Both the position numbers and the translations under genes were made by a program. A stretch of DNA of 64,000 nt. Origin: Gordonia shandongensis DSM 45094 (GTDB taxonomy: Bacteria > Actinomycetota > Actinomycetes > Mycobacteriales > Mycobacteriaceae). The notes beneath the pieces were generated by a model. It worked only from the letters and a program-made list of their open reading frames with translations, was not told the DNA's origin and made no database searches. Positions 28,900-38,521 of the stretch are shown here, piece by piece. Where the stretch lies: assembly GCF_000423025.1 (NCBI RefSeq), contig NZ_AUHE01000017.1, positions 37,856 to 101,855 of the forward strand, written 5' to 3'. How positions within the stretch are numbered: the stretch's first letter is position 1; each line of letters starts with the position of its first letter.

Positions 28900-29772
28900 A
28901 TGACCACGGCGTTCGTGCTCTCCGGCGGGGCCAACCTGGGGGCGATGCAGGTGGGGATGCTGCGGGCGCTCGCCGAGGAGGGCGTGACCCCCGACGTGCT
29001 CGTCGGCACCTCGGCGGGCGCGCTCAACGCATCGTTCGTCGCCGGTCGCGGTCTCACGGTCGACGTCGCCGACGAACTGGGCGAGATCTGGCGCGGACTG
29101 TCGACCTGGAGCCTGTTCCCGCCGAGCCCGCGGCGGATCGTCGGCGCACTGTTCGGTCGGCGCACCGCACTGTTCGGCGATCACGGACTGCGGTCGCTCA
29201 TCGAGGACCACCTCGCATTCGAGTGCATCGAGGACTCGCCGATCCCGCTCACGGTGGTCGCGACGGACCTGCTCAGCGGCGACGAGGTCGACATCGACGC
29301 CGGCCCCGCGCTCGAGGCGATCCTCGCCAGCAGCGCCATACCGGGGCTCCTGCCGCCCGTCGAGCGGGCCGGACGGCTGCTGGTGGACGGTGGAATCGCC
29401 GACAACACCGCGATCTCCCGTCCCGTGTCGCGGGGCGTGGACACCATCTACGTTCTGCCCTGCGGTTACCCGTGCGCGCTCGCCGAACCGCCCGCGGGGG
29501 TGGCGAGCACGCTGCTGCACACGATGACCCTGCTCATTCACAAACGCCTGGTGCGCGACATCCGCGAGTACTCCGACGACGCCGAGCTCATCGTGGTGCC
29601 GCCGCCGTGTCCGCTGACGGTGGGGGCATTGGATTTCTCCCGCGCCGACGAGCTGATCGTGCGCGGCTACGAGTCGGCTCGCGCGTTCCTCAGCGTCGAC
29701 GGCGGCCGCCGGGCCTCACCGGCCGACACCGTCGACGTCCACCCCCACGGGGCGGACTGCCGGACGGAATGA
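28900..29772 (+). CDS. Patatin-like phospholipase
   Basis: 290 residues, Ser-Asp dyad lipid acyl hydrolase. Oxyanion loop [15 protein letters not shown], nucleophile S38 in GTSAG, and D163 in [11 protein letters not shown]. The fold is that of RssA-type patatins. No signal peptide; probably peripheral to the membrane, acting on phospholipid or acyl glycerol. It is 40 bases after the DinB gene; no clear operon function. Confidence 0.9.
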   Translation: MTTAFVLSGGANLGAMQVGMLRALAEEGVTPDVLVGTSAGALNASFVAGRGLTVDVADELGEIWRGLSTWSLFPPSPRRIVGALFGRRTALFGDHGLRSLIEDHLAFECIEDSPIPLTVVATDLLSGDEVDIDAGPALEAILASSAIPGLLPPVERAGRLLVDGGIADNTAISRPVSRGVDTIYVLPCGYPCALAEPPAGVASTLLHTMTLLIHKRLVRDIREYSDDAELIVVPPPCPLTVGALDFSRADELIVRGYESARAFLSVDGGRRASPADTVDVHPHGADCRTE

Positions 29773-29784
29773 CCTGCGTCTCTT

Positions 29785-29809
29785 GATCTACGATCGTGCG
29801 TCGTAGATC
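29785..29809. promoter_or_regulatory. 9-bp inverted repeat ahead of the NirK-type gene, operator candidate
   Basis: GATCTACGA, seven-base spacer, TCGTAGATC. It ends three bases before a TACCAT -10-like hexamer (29812-29817) and would cover the -35 region. The GTG start is eight bases past that hexamer, so a leaderless or near-leaderless mRNA repressed from this site is inferred. It does not match a regulator consensus I can name. Confidence 0.6.
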
Positions 29810-29824
29810 GCTACCATCGATGTC

Positions 29825-32419
29825 GTGAACGCCAGGACTGCGAAGCGACCGCGAAGTTGGCACCAGCGTGCGGGACTGCCCGTCCGCATCTGGATGGTCC
29901 TGCTGATCGTCGTCGGGGTGATGCACTGGGCGCTGCCCGATGCGCGCTGGCTGCTGGTGCACATGTTCACGATCGGTCTGGTCGCGAACTCGATCCTCGT
30001 CTGGTCGCAGACCCTCGGCGAACGATTCCTCGGTTACCACCTCCCCGAGACCCGCCGCCGCCCGCACCTGATCCGGATCTACGTACTCAACCTCGGTCTT
30101 CTCGTCACCATCGCCGGCATGCAGACGGTGCTGTGGTGGCTCACGACCATCGGCGCCGTGCTGATCGGACTCATGGTCGCCTGGCACGCGGTGGCGTTGG
30201 CCCTCCTGATCGGGGAGGCACAGCGGCACCGCGTCACGGCCGGTGAGGGGCGTGCCGAGAACGCGTTGAGCGTGTGGTTCTTCGTCGCCTCGGCGTCGCT
30301 GCTGCCGGTGGGCGCAGGCGTCGGCGCCGCCCTGGCATACGGATTCGGCGATCCCCTCCAGGCGGGCCTGGTGGTGACACACCAGGCGGTCAACCTCCTC
30401 GGTTTCCTCGGCCTCGCAGCGGCGGGCGTGCTGCTCATCATGTTCCCGCGGCTCCTCGGGGAGACGACGGTGCCGCTCCGCCGCCGTCCCGCGGCACTCG
30501 GCGTCCTCGTCGCGGGCATCGCCGTGATCTGCGGCGGCGCTCTCGCCGACCGGCCGGTGGTCGCCGCCGTCGGCGTCGGCGTCTACACGGCCGGATGGCT
30601 CGTCGTCGCCGCCCCGTTCGTCCCCGCCATCGTGCGTCGTCCGCCGCGAACCTATGCGTCGGCGTCGATCACCGCCGCGTTGATGTGGCTCATCGGGACC
30701 CTCGTCTGGTATGCGGTCGTCCTCGTGAGCGGGCCGTTCGTGCAGGACCGGCTCAGCCTGCTCACCATCGGGTTCCTCGCCGGTTTCGCCGCCCAGCTGC
30801 TCTTCGGCGTCATGAGCCACCTGCTGCCCACGATGATGGGCGGCGGCGAGGTCACCGCGGCGGGCAAGGCCGAGATGGACCGGTGGTGGCTGTGGCGGGT
30901 CCTCGTCATCAACGGCGGACTGCTCCTGTGGCTGCTGCCGATGTCGAGCTGGGTGAAGGTGGCCCTCTCGTCGCTGGTGATGCTCGCGTTCATCGTCTTC
31001 CTCCCCATCATGATCCGCAGCGCCGTCGTCGCGTTGCGCGTCCGGCGGGGCGAGACCGCAGCGCCGTCGCCGCGCACCCCGCAGCCGGGACTGCAGGCCG
31101 TGGCGGCGGCATCGGCGATCGGACTGGTGCTGGCCTTCGGCGTCGCGATGGGCGGCACATCGCCGGGGGCGCAGCAGGACGCGGCGGCCGGTGTGACCCC
31201 GACGGGACAGACCACCACCGTCGACGTCGACGCCGTCGGCATGCGGTTCACCCCCGAGACGATCACCGTTCCCGCGGGGAATCGGCTGGTCATCAGGGTG
31301 ACGAACCGCGACACGATGGTGCACGACCTGGTCTTGGAGACCGGCGAACAGAGCGGCCGGCTGAGCCCGGGAGACAGCGCGACCCTCGACGTCGGCGTCG
31401 TCGGTCGCTCCGTGGAGGGCTGGTGTTCGATCGTCGGGCACCGCCAACAGGGGATGGTCCTGCACATCCGCGCCGAGGGCGGCACCGACGACGGTGCCCG
31501 AGGCTCGGGCGGCCACCACGGCGGACCGTCGGCCACGCCCCCGACCGTCGACCTCATGGCCGACCCGGGCGACGGTTTCCGCGCCCGCGACCCGCGTCTG
31601 GCCCCGGCACCCGGCGGCACGGTCCACCGATTCACGTTCGAGGCCACCGAAGACGTCGGCGAGATCGCCCCCGGCGTGCGACAGACGCTGTGGACGTACA
31701 ACGGCACCGTGATGGGGCCGACGCTGCGCGGCAGACTCGGCGACGTCTTCGAGATCACGCTCGTCAACCGCGGCACCATGTCGCATTCGGTCGACTTCCA
31801 CGCGGGCATGGTGTCGCCCGACGAGAACATGCGCGACATCGGTCCCGGAGAGTCGCTGGTGTACCGCTTCCGCGCCGAACACACCGGGATCTGGCTCTAC
31901 CACTGCGCCACCGCACCCATGCCGGTGCATCTCGCGGCCGGGATGTTCGGCGCCGTCGTGATCGACCCGCCCGACTTGGCGCCGGTGTCGGCCGAATACC
32001 TGTTCACGCAGTCGGAGTGGTACCTCGGCGGCGACGGCGAACCGATCGACGCCGACAAGGTGGCCGCCGGCGGCGTGCCCGACCTGGTGATGTTCAACGG
32101 GTACGCGAACCAGTACATGCATCGGCCGCTGCGGGCCAGGGTCGGCGACCGCGTGCGGATGTGGGTCCTCGACGCCGGCCCCAACGAGCCGCTGTCGTTC
32201 CACGTCATCGGCACGCAATTCGACACCGTCTACAAGGAGGGCGCCTACCTGCTCCGGCCCGACCGGGACGGTCCGGGCGGGTCGCAGGTCCTCGACCTGG
32301 CCGCGGCGCAGGGCGGTTTCGTCGAGATGACGTTCCCCGAACCGGGTACGTACACGATCCTGAACCACCGGATGGTCGACGGCGACCGGGGGGCGATGGG
32401 CACGATCGTCGTCGAGTGA
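29825..32419 (+). CDS. Fusion: ~12-TM domain + type-1 cupredoxin + NirK-type copper nitrite reductase domain
   Basis: 864 residues from GTG. Residues about 20-410 form roughly twelve membrane helices with His in helix ends (LLVHMFTIG, AWHAVAL, VTHQAVNLL, VMSHLLP). Residues about 455-555 are a cupredoxin with full type-1 ligands H500, C534, H539, M544 (C-x4-H-x4-M). Residues 590-864 are a two-domain CuNIR: type-1 ligands H654, C694, H702, M707; type-2 ligands H659, H693, H848; catalytic D657 and H793. HSVDFHA is the NirK signature. Likely reduces nitrite to NO outside the membrane, with the extra cupredoxin as built-in electron donor. Multicopper oxidase domain proteins of this length exist in actinobacteria, but this role is inferred. 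Confidence 0.85.
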   Translation: MNARTAKRPRSWHQRAGLPVRIWMVLLIVVGVMHWALPDARWLLVHMFTIGLVANSILVWSQTLGERFLGYHLPETRRRPHLIRIYVLNLGLLVTIAGMQTVLWWLTTIGAVLIGLMVAWHAVALALLIGEAQRHRVTAGEGRAENALSVWFFVASASLLPVGAGVGAALAYGFGDPLQAGLVVTHQAVNLLGFLGLAAAGVLLIMFPRLLGETTVPLRRRPAALGVLVAGIAVICGGALADRPVVAAVGVGVYTAGWLVVAAPFVPAIVRRPPRTYASASITAALMWLIGTLVWYAVVLVSGPFVQDRLSLLTIGFLAGFAAQLLFGVMSHLLPTMMGGGEVTAAGKAEMDRWWLWRVLVINGGLLLWLLPMSSWVKVALSSLVMLAFIVFLPIMIRSAVVALRVRRGETAAPSPRTPQPGLQAVAAASAIGLVLAFGVAMGGTSPGAQQDAAAGVTPTGQTTTVDVDAVGMRFTPETITVPAGNRLVIRVTNRDTMVHDLVLETGEQSGRLSPGDSATLDVGVVGRSVEGWCSIVGHRQQGMVLHIRAEGGTDDGARGSGGHHGGPSATPPTVDLMADPGDGFRARDPRLAPAPGGTVHRFTFEATEDVGEIAPGVRQTLWTYNGTVMGPTLRGRLGDVFEITLVNRGTMSHSVDFHAGMVSPDENMRDIGPGESLVYRFRAEHTGIWLYHCATAPMPVHLAAGMFGAVVIDPPDLAPVSAEYLFTQSEWYLGGDGEPIDADKVAAGGVPDLVMFNGYANQYMHRPLRARVGDRVRMWVLDAGPNEPLSFHVIGTQFDTVYKEGAYLLRPDRDGPGGSQVLDLAAAQGGFVEMTFPEPGTYTILNHRMVDGDRGAMGTIVVE

Positions 32420-32475
32420 CGGCCCCGCCCGACGGCGGACCCGCATGACGGGCTCCGGCACGTAATCTGGACAGG

Positions 32476-33753
32476 GTGAGCACGCGCGCGGGAATCGTGG
32501 TGACCGGTACCGAGGTCCTCGGTGGACGGATCTCGGACCGGAACGGCCCGTGGGCGGCCCGAGAACTGCTGCGCCTCGGTGTCGACATCCCGCACCTCAC
32601 GGTGTGCGGCGACCGCCCCGCCGACCTTCTCGCGCAGCTGCGTTTCCTGGCCGCCGAAGAGGTCGACCTCATCGTCACCACCGGCGGACTCGGCCCGACG
32701 GCCGACGATCTGACCGTCGCGGTGGTCGCCGAGTTCACCGGGCGGCCCCTGCGCACGGACCCGGAGATCCGAGAGGTCATCGAGTCGGTGATCCGCGGGT
32801 GGGGACGATACGACGCGGATCGCCCGCTCCCGCCGGCGGTGCGGGCGGCGATCGACAAGCAGTCGCTGGTACCTGCCGGAGCGGAGGCGATCGCGCCGAC
32901 CGGCACGGCGCCGGGCGTCGCGGTCCCGTCGGGACCGGATGTGCCCGCGGTCCTCGTGCTGCCCGGACCGCCCCACGAACTGCAGGCCATGTGGCCCGCG
33001 GCGTTGAAGACCGCGCCCGTCGCGGCGGCGATCGCGGATCGGGGCGTGTACGACGAGCAGATGATCCTCGCCTACGGACTGTCGGAGGCCGACCTCGCCG
33101 TCACCCTGCGGGCGGCGCATGACGAACTCGCGGGATTCGACGACCTCGAGATCACCACGTGCATGCGCGGCGGCGAACTGGAGATCGTCACGCGGTTCGC
33201 CGTCGCGGCGCAGCCGGTCTACCGGCGCCTGGAGGAGATGATCCTGCGTCGGCACGGCGACCGCGTGTACTCCACCGACGGCTCCTCGGTGGACGATCTC
33301 GTCGCGCGGCTGCTCGACGGCCGCACCATCGGGACGGCTGAGTCGTGCACGGGCGGACTCGTGGCCGCACGCCTCACCGACCGTCCGGGGTCGTCGGCGT
33401 TCATGGTCGGCGGGGTGGTGTCGTATGCGAACGAGGTGAAGTCGGGTGCGCTCGGGGTCCCCGCCGACCTCATCGCCGAGGTCGGTGCGGTCAGCGAACG
33501 GGTGGCCGCCGCGATGGCCGACGGCGCGCGCCGCGTGCTGGACTGCGATGTGGCCGTCTCGACCACCGGCATCGCGGGGCCCGGCGGGGGACGACCGGGC
33601 AAACCGGTGGGCACGGTGTGCTTCGGTGTCGCGATCGCCGGGAGGGACACGGACACGGTCACCCGCCGGTTCCCCGGCGATCGGGAGACGGTGCGGCGGT
33701 TGGCGGTCGCCACGGCGATGCACCTCGTCGCCGACGCGCTGGCATCGGGGTGA
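32476..33753 (+). CDS. cinA: CinA-family protein (NMN deamidase / ADP-ribose pyrophosphatase type)
   Basis: 425 residues from GTG. N-terminal molybdopterin-binding-like (COG1058) domain: [15 protein letters not shown] and [13 protein letters not shown]-terminal PncC domain (about 270-420) with [16 protein letters not shown] and [24 protein letters not shown]. Such proteins recycle nicotinamide mononucleotide or clear ADP-ribose. Length fits the two-domain form. Convergent with the diguanylate cyclase gene, ten bases away. Confidence 0.93.
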   Translation: MSTRAGIVVTGTEVLGGRISDRNGPWAARELLRLGVDIPHLTVCGDRPADLLAQLRFLAAEEVDLIVTTGGLGPTADDLTVAVVAEFTGRPLRTDPEIREVIESVIRGWGRYDADRPLPPAVRAAIDKQSLVPAGAEAIAPTGTAPGVAVPSGPDVPAVLVLPGPPHELQAMWPAALKTAPVAAAIADRGVYDEQMILAYGLSEADLAVTLRAAHDELAGFDDLEITTCMRGGELEIVTRFAVAAQPVYRRLEEMILRRHGDRVYSTDGSSVDDLVARLLDGRTIGTAESCTGGLVAARLTDRPGSSAFMVGGVVSYANEVKSGALGVPADLIAEVGAVSERVAAAMADGARRVLDCDVAVSTTGIAGPGGGRPGKPVGTVCFGVAIAGRDTDTVTRRFPGDRETVRRLAVATAMHLVADALASG

Positions 33754-33763
33754 CGGCTGAGGT

Positions 33764-36205
33764 TCAGACGGGGACGCGGTCGCGGACGATGCGGTCGCGT
33801 CCGCCGTTCTTCGCGCGGTAGAGCGCGACGTCGGCTCGGGACAGCAGATCGTGTGCTGCGGCGTCGACCGCCCCCGTAGCGCCTGTTGCCGTAGCGCCTG
33901 TTGCCGTACCGCCTGCTGCCGGGACGGTCCTGGGGTGGGTGATCGCCAACCCCACCGACACCGTCACGGGCGTCCGCCGGGCGACGGCGGCGTGCATGGC
34001 GTCGACGATGGCCGTGCGATCGGCGTCGGTGTCTCCCGGCCGATACCGCAGGACCAGGGCGAACTCCTCGCCGCCCAGGCGCGCGGCGAAGGCGTCGTCG
34101 CCGGCGTAGTCCGCGATCACGCTCGCGACCTGGCGGAGGCAGGCGTCGCCCGCGAGATGCCCGTGCCGGTCGTTGTACTCCTTGAAGTGGTCGACGTCGA
34201 TGATCGCGACCGCCGCGCCCCCGTCGCCGAGCCATTCGCGCAGGTGCCGATCGAACGACCGACGGTTGAGGATGCCGGTGAGGGCGTCGATGCGGCTCGC
34301 CGCGTCGAGTCGGTCGGTGTGCTGCCACAGGAGCCGCGCGGAGAGCTCCTCGCGGTACGCGAAGCGGAGGGTCACGGCCGCCATCGACAGCATGGTCGCG
34401 TAGGTCTGCAGGTTCACCGAGGTGAGGGGCAGGACGACGGCGTCGGCGACGATCACCGCACCGAGCAGCCCGAGCATCGCCGGCAGCAGCACCGAGTAGC
34501 GGATGCACACCAGGGACATGCCGAGCAGCAGGGCGATCGGCCAGATCATGGGGACCACGTCGATGCCCTTGGGCAGGAGATAGAGCCGCTCGACCATCTG
34601 GGCGGCGACGATGACGGCGACCGCACCGATGAACAGGGGCGTCGACAGGCGGCGGAGCCGAACCGAGACGGTGCCCGCGAGGCCCACCAGGGCCGCGGGG
34701 AGCATTCCGGCGACGATGACGATTCGGCCGATGCCGACGGCCTCGTCGGGCAGACCGAGCGGCCACCGCTGGCCCAGGAAGATGAGCGTGACGATGGCGG
34801 CCGTACCGGCCATGATCAGCCGCCGGGACGGAAGCCCGCGCACCTCGTACGACGCGCGGAACCGACGCTCGGACTCCCCGTCGGTGAAGCCGATCGACGC
34901 CGGCGTGGTGTGCATCGTGCGGGGGTCGGCGCGGAACGCCCGACCGGCCGGCGTCGACGGAGCGATCCCGGTCCCGGATGCGGGGGCCGCAGAGGAGTCA
35001 GCTGCAGAGGAGTCAGCTGCAGAGGAGTCTGCTGCGGGGGAGTCTGCTGCGGGGGCGGTCGCCGCATCCGACGCGGGTTCGGCCACCACCAGGCGATCGC
35101 GGCCCGTCTGCTTCGCACGGTACAGCGCGTCGTCGGCGGTGGTCATCAGGTCGCGGACGCCGCCGGCGACGTCTCGCCCCGCGACGTCGAGGAAGGCCAG
35201 CCCGGCGGACGCCGTCACCGGTGCGAGGGCGTCGTCGAGCGTCCCGACGGCCGCGCGGACCTCGTCGGCGCGACGGAGCACCGTCGCCTCGTCGTCGCCG
35301 ACCCAGACGATGACGAACTCCTCGCCGGCGACCCGCGCGACGAACTCGGTGGGGCGACCGGCGGTGGCCGCCGCGAGCCGGGCGCCGACCTTCGCGAGGC
35401 AGGCGTCGCCGGCGGGATGCCCGAACCGGTCGTTGTAGTGCTTGAAGTGGTCGACGTCGAGGAAGGCGACCGCCACCGGGAGCCCCGATGCGACGCCGGC
35501 GGCGAGAACCTCGTCGAGCCGGCGACGGTTCGGCAGCCCGGTGAGGGCGTCGGTGCGGGTGACTCGGCCGAGCCGACGTTCGGCCGACCACACGGTGCGC
35601 AGCGACCGTTCGTACTCGAAGACGTTGACGGCGGGTACGAACACGATGACCGACGAGGCCAGCAGGTCGATCATCGCGGCCGTCCCGGGCGGTGTGGCGA
35701 TGATCTCGATTCCCGCGATCGCGGCGAACCCGATCACCATCGACGAGACGAGGACGGGGAAGCGGATCTGGACGACGACGAGGCTCAGCAGGAAGGCGAC
35801 GGGCACCACGAGGGGGATCAGGTCGACTCCGGTGCGCAACCCGGCCACGCGCGCGGTCATCAGCACCACGACGTCGATGTACACCGACGCGATGAACAGC
35901 GGGGTCGACCACCGCGCGAGCCGGCCGCCGAGCGTACTGGCCCAGCGGACGATGAACGGGATCGCGAGGCCGATGAGGAACAACGGGCGGTATCGGTCGA
36001 GGTCCGGCGGGATCTCGATGCCCGAGATGCGGATGCCCGCCAGCAGCAGGACGGCCGAGGCGGCGAGGATGAGCCACATCTCCGTCCGGTAGATCCGGGC
36101 CGAGGCGGCGAAGTCGGCGCGGAATTCGCGCTCATCGGCCGCGGACAGCGGAGGCGGCGACTCGGGGAGCAGTCGGCGCACGACGGCGGCGCTCAGCCCG
36201 GACAT
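33764..36205 (-). CDS. Tandem-duplicated membrane diguanylate cyclase (two TM-GGDEF modules)
   Basis: 813 residues. First module: about five or six membrane helices (residues 40-200), then GGDEF domain with LTGLPNRRRLDEV, DVDHFKHYNDRFGH and A293-GEEF (first Gly replaced). An Ala/Ser/Asp linker (about 380-410) coded by a 15-base repeat follows. Second module repeats the plan: about six helices (450-610), LTGILNRRSFDRH, DVDHFKEYNDRHGH and canonical G711-GEEF. Each ends with the LYRAK-x-GRDR signature. The usual RxxD inhibition site is RPTE in the first and GDDA in the second, so product inhibition should be weak. C-di-GMP synthesis from GTP is likely at least in the second module. Confidence 0.9.
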   Translation of the reverse strand: MSGLSAAVVRRLLPESPPPLSAADEREFRADFAASARIYRTEMWLILAASAVLLLAGIRISGIEIPPDLDRYRPLFLIGLAIPFIVRWASTLGGRLARWSTPLFIASVYIDVVVLMTARVAGLRTGVDLIPLVVPVAFLLSLVVVQIRFPVLVSSMVIGFAAIAGIEIIATPPGTAAMIDLLASSVIVFVPAVNVFEYERSLRTVWSAERRLGRVTRTDALTGLPNRRRLDEVLAAGVASGLPVAVAFLDVDHFKHYNDRFGHPAGDACLAKVGARLAAATAGRPTEFVARVAGEEFVIVWVGDDEATVLRRADEVRAAVGTLDDALAPVTASAGLAFLDVAGRDVAGGVRDLMTTADDALYRAKQTGRDRLVVAEPASDAATAPAADSPAADSSAADSSAADSSAAPASGTGIAPSTPAGRAFRADPRTMHTTPASIGFTDGESERRFRASYEVRGLPSRRLIMAGTAAIVTLIFLGQRWPLGLPDEAVGIGRIVIVAGMLPAALVGLAGTVSVRLRRLSTPLFIGAVAVIVAAQMVERLYLLPKGIDVVPMIWPIALLLGMSLVCIRYSVLLPAMLGLLGAVIVADAVVLPLTSVNLQTYATMLSMAAVTLRFAYREELSARLLWQHTDRLDAASRIDALTGILNRRSFDRHLREWLGDGGAAVAIIDVDHFKEYNDRHGHLAGDACLRQVASVIADYAGDDAFAARLGGEEFALVLRYRPGDTDADRTAIVDAMHAAVARRTPVTVSVGLAITHPRTVPAAGGTATGATATGATGAVDAAAHDLLSRADVALYRAKNGGRDRIVRDRVPV
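34990..35055 (-). repeat. 15-bp coding repeat in the diguanylate cyclase linker
   Basis: Four 15-base units (GAGGAGTCAGCTGCA and variants with TCTGCTGCGGG) encode the DSSAA-like linker between the two modules. A separate 15-base repeat (GTAGCGCCTGTTGCC, about three copies near 33877-33921) codes the ATGAT-rich loop in the second GGDEF domain. Confidence 0.8.
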
Positions 36206-36323
36206 GACGATCGAGAGTCGAGCACCCGGTGGCGCGATTCAGGAATCTTGCCCTCGGTGTTCACAGAACCGATCATGTCATGTGACGGACGGTTTCTCCC
36301 AGCGCGGGGTTCGGGCGGGGGTC

Positions 36324-36659
36324 TCAGCGGTCGGTGGGCCGCAGGGCCGCCCACACGAGGAACAGCGCTCCGACGGCCACCAGGATCACGCCGACCCAGA
36401 TGTTGGCCCCGGTCCCGACGGACATGTCGACGGGATTCGACGACGGCGGACGGTCACCGGCTCCGGCCTCGGCCGTCGCCGGCAGCAGACCGCCGATCAG
36501 CAGGATCACCCCGTAGATCGCCATCAGGGCGCCGATGATGCTGCGAATGTCGAACAGCTTCGCCACGATGCGCGACGTGCGGTCGCTCCCGGAGTCGCCG
36601 GTCTTCTCGGTGTCCCCGGTCTGCTCGGGGCGGCCGGTCTTCTCGGTGTGGTCACTCAT
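36324..36659 (-). CDS. Small two-TM membrane protein
   Basis: 111 residues. A Thr/Glu/Gly-rich hydrophilic N-terminus (about 1-35) with repeated EKTGD units, then two membrane helices (about 40-60 and 85-105, IIGALMAIYGVILLIGGLL and IWVGVILVAVGALFLVWAAL). No motif of known function. It is 34 bases upstream... that is, its stop lies downstream of the symporter gene's promoter direction; both are on the minus strand, with this gene after the symporter. Possibly cotranscribed with it. Confidence 0.75.
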   Translation of the reverse strand: MSDHTEKTGRPEQTGDTEKTGDSGSDRTSRIVAKLFDIRSIIGALMAIYGVILLIGGLLPATAEAGAGDRPPSSNPVDMSVGTGANIWVGVILVAVGALFLVWAALRPTDR

Positions 36660-36693
36660 TGCGGTCCCTCCTCAGGGTGCGAGCGGAGCGGGA

Positions 36694-38400
36694 TCAATGG
36701 AACACCGCGTTGAGAACGATCACGAGCACCATCACCAGGATGCCGAGCGGCACGGGACGGCTGTACCAGGGGGTGCCGTGCGGGTCGTCGCCGAGCAGCG
36801 TCTTCTTGTCGGTGAGGGAGTACACGAAGCCCTCGAGTTCGGCGGCCGGTTTGGGGGCGGTCACCAGGGAGACCGCGATCGACAGCACGATGTCGACGAC
36901 GAAGGCGGCGATCGCCGCGACGAACGCCATGCCCTGGCCCGGCAGATCGATGACGCCGGTCTCCTGTAGGACGAACACGGTCATGGCCGACGCGGTGCCG
37001 CCGACCAGCCCCACCCAGCCGGCGGTGGGTGTCATCCGCTTCCAGAACATGCCCAGGATGAACGTGGCGAACAGCGGTGCGTTGAAGAACCCGAACAGTG
37101 TCTGCAGGTAGTCCATGAGGTTGGAGTACCCGGCGGCGATCGTGGCGGTGCCGATCGCCAGCAGCACCGCGCCGATCGTCGCGATGCGCCCGACGGTGAT
37201 GTAGTACGAGTCGGGCCGGTCCTTGACGACGTACTGCTGCCACAGGTCGTAGCTGAACACGGTGTTGAACGCGGAGACGTTGGCCGCCATACCCGCCATG
37301 AACGAGGCGAGCAGGCCCGCGACGGCGACGCCGAGGAGACCGTTGGGCAGGATGTCGCGCATCATCAACAGCATCGCGTCGTTGTAGGTGACGCCGTCGC
37401 CCGACCCGGTGTTCTTGAGGTGGATCATGTCGCCGATCGCGGCGGCGCAGATCATGCCGGGGACCACCACGACGAACGGGATGAACATCTTGGGGATGGC
37501 GCCGAGGATGGGGGCGCGGCGCGCCGCCGATGTGGAGTCCGACGCCATGGCGCGCTGGACCTCCACGAAGTTGGTGGTCCAGTATCCGAACGAGAGCACG
37601 AAGCCCAGGCCCAGGACGATCCCGACGACCGACCACACCGGTGAGGAGAACCCGCTGAGCGCCTGACCGGGCCAGGAGCTGAGCTGATCGTTCACCGAGG
37701 CGGTCACCGCGCCCGCGGTGTCGTGGGAGTCGAACATCTTCTCCTTGAGCCCGCTCCAGCCGCCGATCTTGATCAGGCCGATGACGGTGAGGGGCACGAG
37801 TGCCGCGAGGATGACGAAGAACTGCAGCACTTCGTTGTAGATGGCCGCCGACAGACCGCCGAGCGCCGTGTAGGTGAGCACGACCGCCGCCGCCACGACC
37901 AGGGAGACCCACTGGGGCCAGCCGAGGACCGCGTTCACGACGGTGGCCAGCAGGAAGAGGTTCACGCCGGCGATGAGGACCTGGGCGATCGCGAAGCTCA
38001 GCGCGTTCACCAGGTGGGCGCCGGTGCCGAAGCGACGCCGCATGAACTCGGGCACCGACCGGACCTTCGAACTGTAGTAGAAGGGCATCATCACGATGCC
38101 GAGGAAGACCATCGCCGGGACGGCGCCGATCCAGTAGTAGTGCATCGTCGACAGGCCGAGCTGCGCGCCGTTGGCGGACATCCCCATGATCTCCACGGCG
38201 CCGAGGTTCGCGGAGACGAACGCGATGCCCGTCACCCAGGCCGGCAGGCTCCGTCCGGACAGGAAGAAGTCGATGCTCGTGGCGACCTTGCTGCGAGCCA
38301 GATATCCGATGCCGAGAACGAACACGAAGTACACGGCGATGAGCACGTAGTCCATCACGCCGGTGTTCAACCGGAGGACCGTGTCGGATGCCAGGGTCAT
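36694..38400 (-). CDS. Sodium:solute symporter (SSS family), probable galactose/sugar importer
   Basis: 568 residues, about 14 helices, SSS family as in SGLT/vSGLT: FFLSGRSLPAWVTGIAFVSANLGAVEIMGMSANGAQLG in helix 1-2 and GLLASFMAGMAANVSAFNTVFSYDLWQ in helix 8-9 (sodium site Ser/Thr). vSGLT is a galactose transporter and this gene is divergent from deoR-galT-galK, so galactose/Na+ symport is a reasonable inference. Start ATG (MTLASDTV) follows AAGGAGCC; the longer open frame upstream is not supported. Confidence 0.9.
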   Translation of the reverse strand: MTLASDTVLRLNTGVMDYVLIAVYFVFVLGIGYLARSKVATSIDFFLSGRSLPAWVTGIAFVSANLGAVEIMGMSANGAQLGLSTMHYYWIGAVPAMVFLGIVMMPFYYSSKVRSVPEFMRRRFGTGAHLVNALSFAIAQVLIAGVNLFLLATVVNAVLGWPQWVSLVVAAAVVLTYTALGGLSAAIYNEVLQFFVILAALVPLTVIGLIKIGGWSGLKEKMFDSHDTAGAVTASVNDQLSSWPGQALSGFSSPVWSVVGIVLGLGFVLSFGYWTTNFVEVQRAMASDSTSAARRAPILGAIPKMFIPFVVVVPGMICAAAIGDMIHLKNTGSGDGVTYNDAMLLMMRDILPNGLLGVAVAGLLASFMAGMAANVSAFNTVFSYDLWQQYVVKDRPDSYYITVGRIATIGAVLLAIGTATIAAGYSNLMDYLQTLFGFFNAPLFATFILGMFWKRMTPTAGWVGLVGGTASAMTVFVLQETGVIDLPGQGMAFVAAIAAFVVDIVLSIAVSLVTAPKPAAELEGFVYSLTDKKTLLGDDPHGTPWYSRPVPLGILVMVLVIVLNAVFH

Positions 38401-38521
38401 GGCGGCTCCTTGGGAACAAAACCGATCAGTGGTCATCAGAAAGTAACAGGAATCACCGCCTCTGTGGAATGAAAGTGTGCTTTTCCGTTGGAATCTGTGT
38501 GCTGTTGATACAGTTCCGGTC
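38401..38521. promoter_or_regulatory. Shared promoter region of symporter and deoR-galTK
   Basis: A 121-base divergent gap, clearly less GC-rich than the genes. GGAAT occurs three times as a direct repeat (38449, 38466, 38490), and a GAAAG...CTTTTC inverted repeat lies at 38471-38485. DeoR-type repressors bind repeated short elements, so this is the likely control region for the galactose cluster; the exact operator cannot be set. Confidence 0.5.

Noticed and set aside
29690..32461. 923-codon minus-strand frame across the NirK fusion
   Set aside because: Antisense to a gene with all copper ligands conserved; no recognisable motif.
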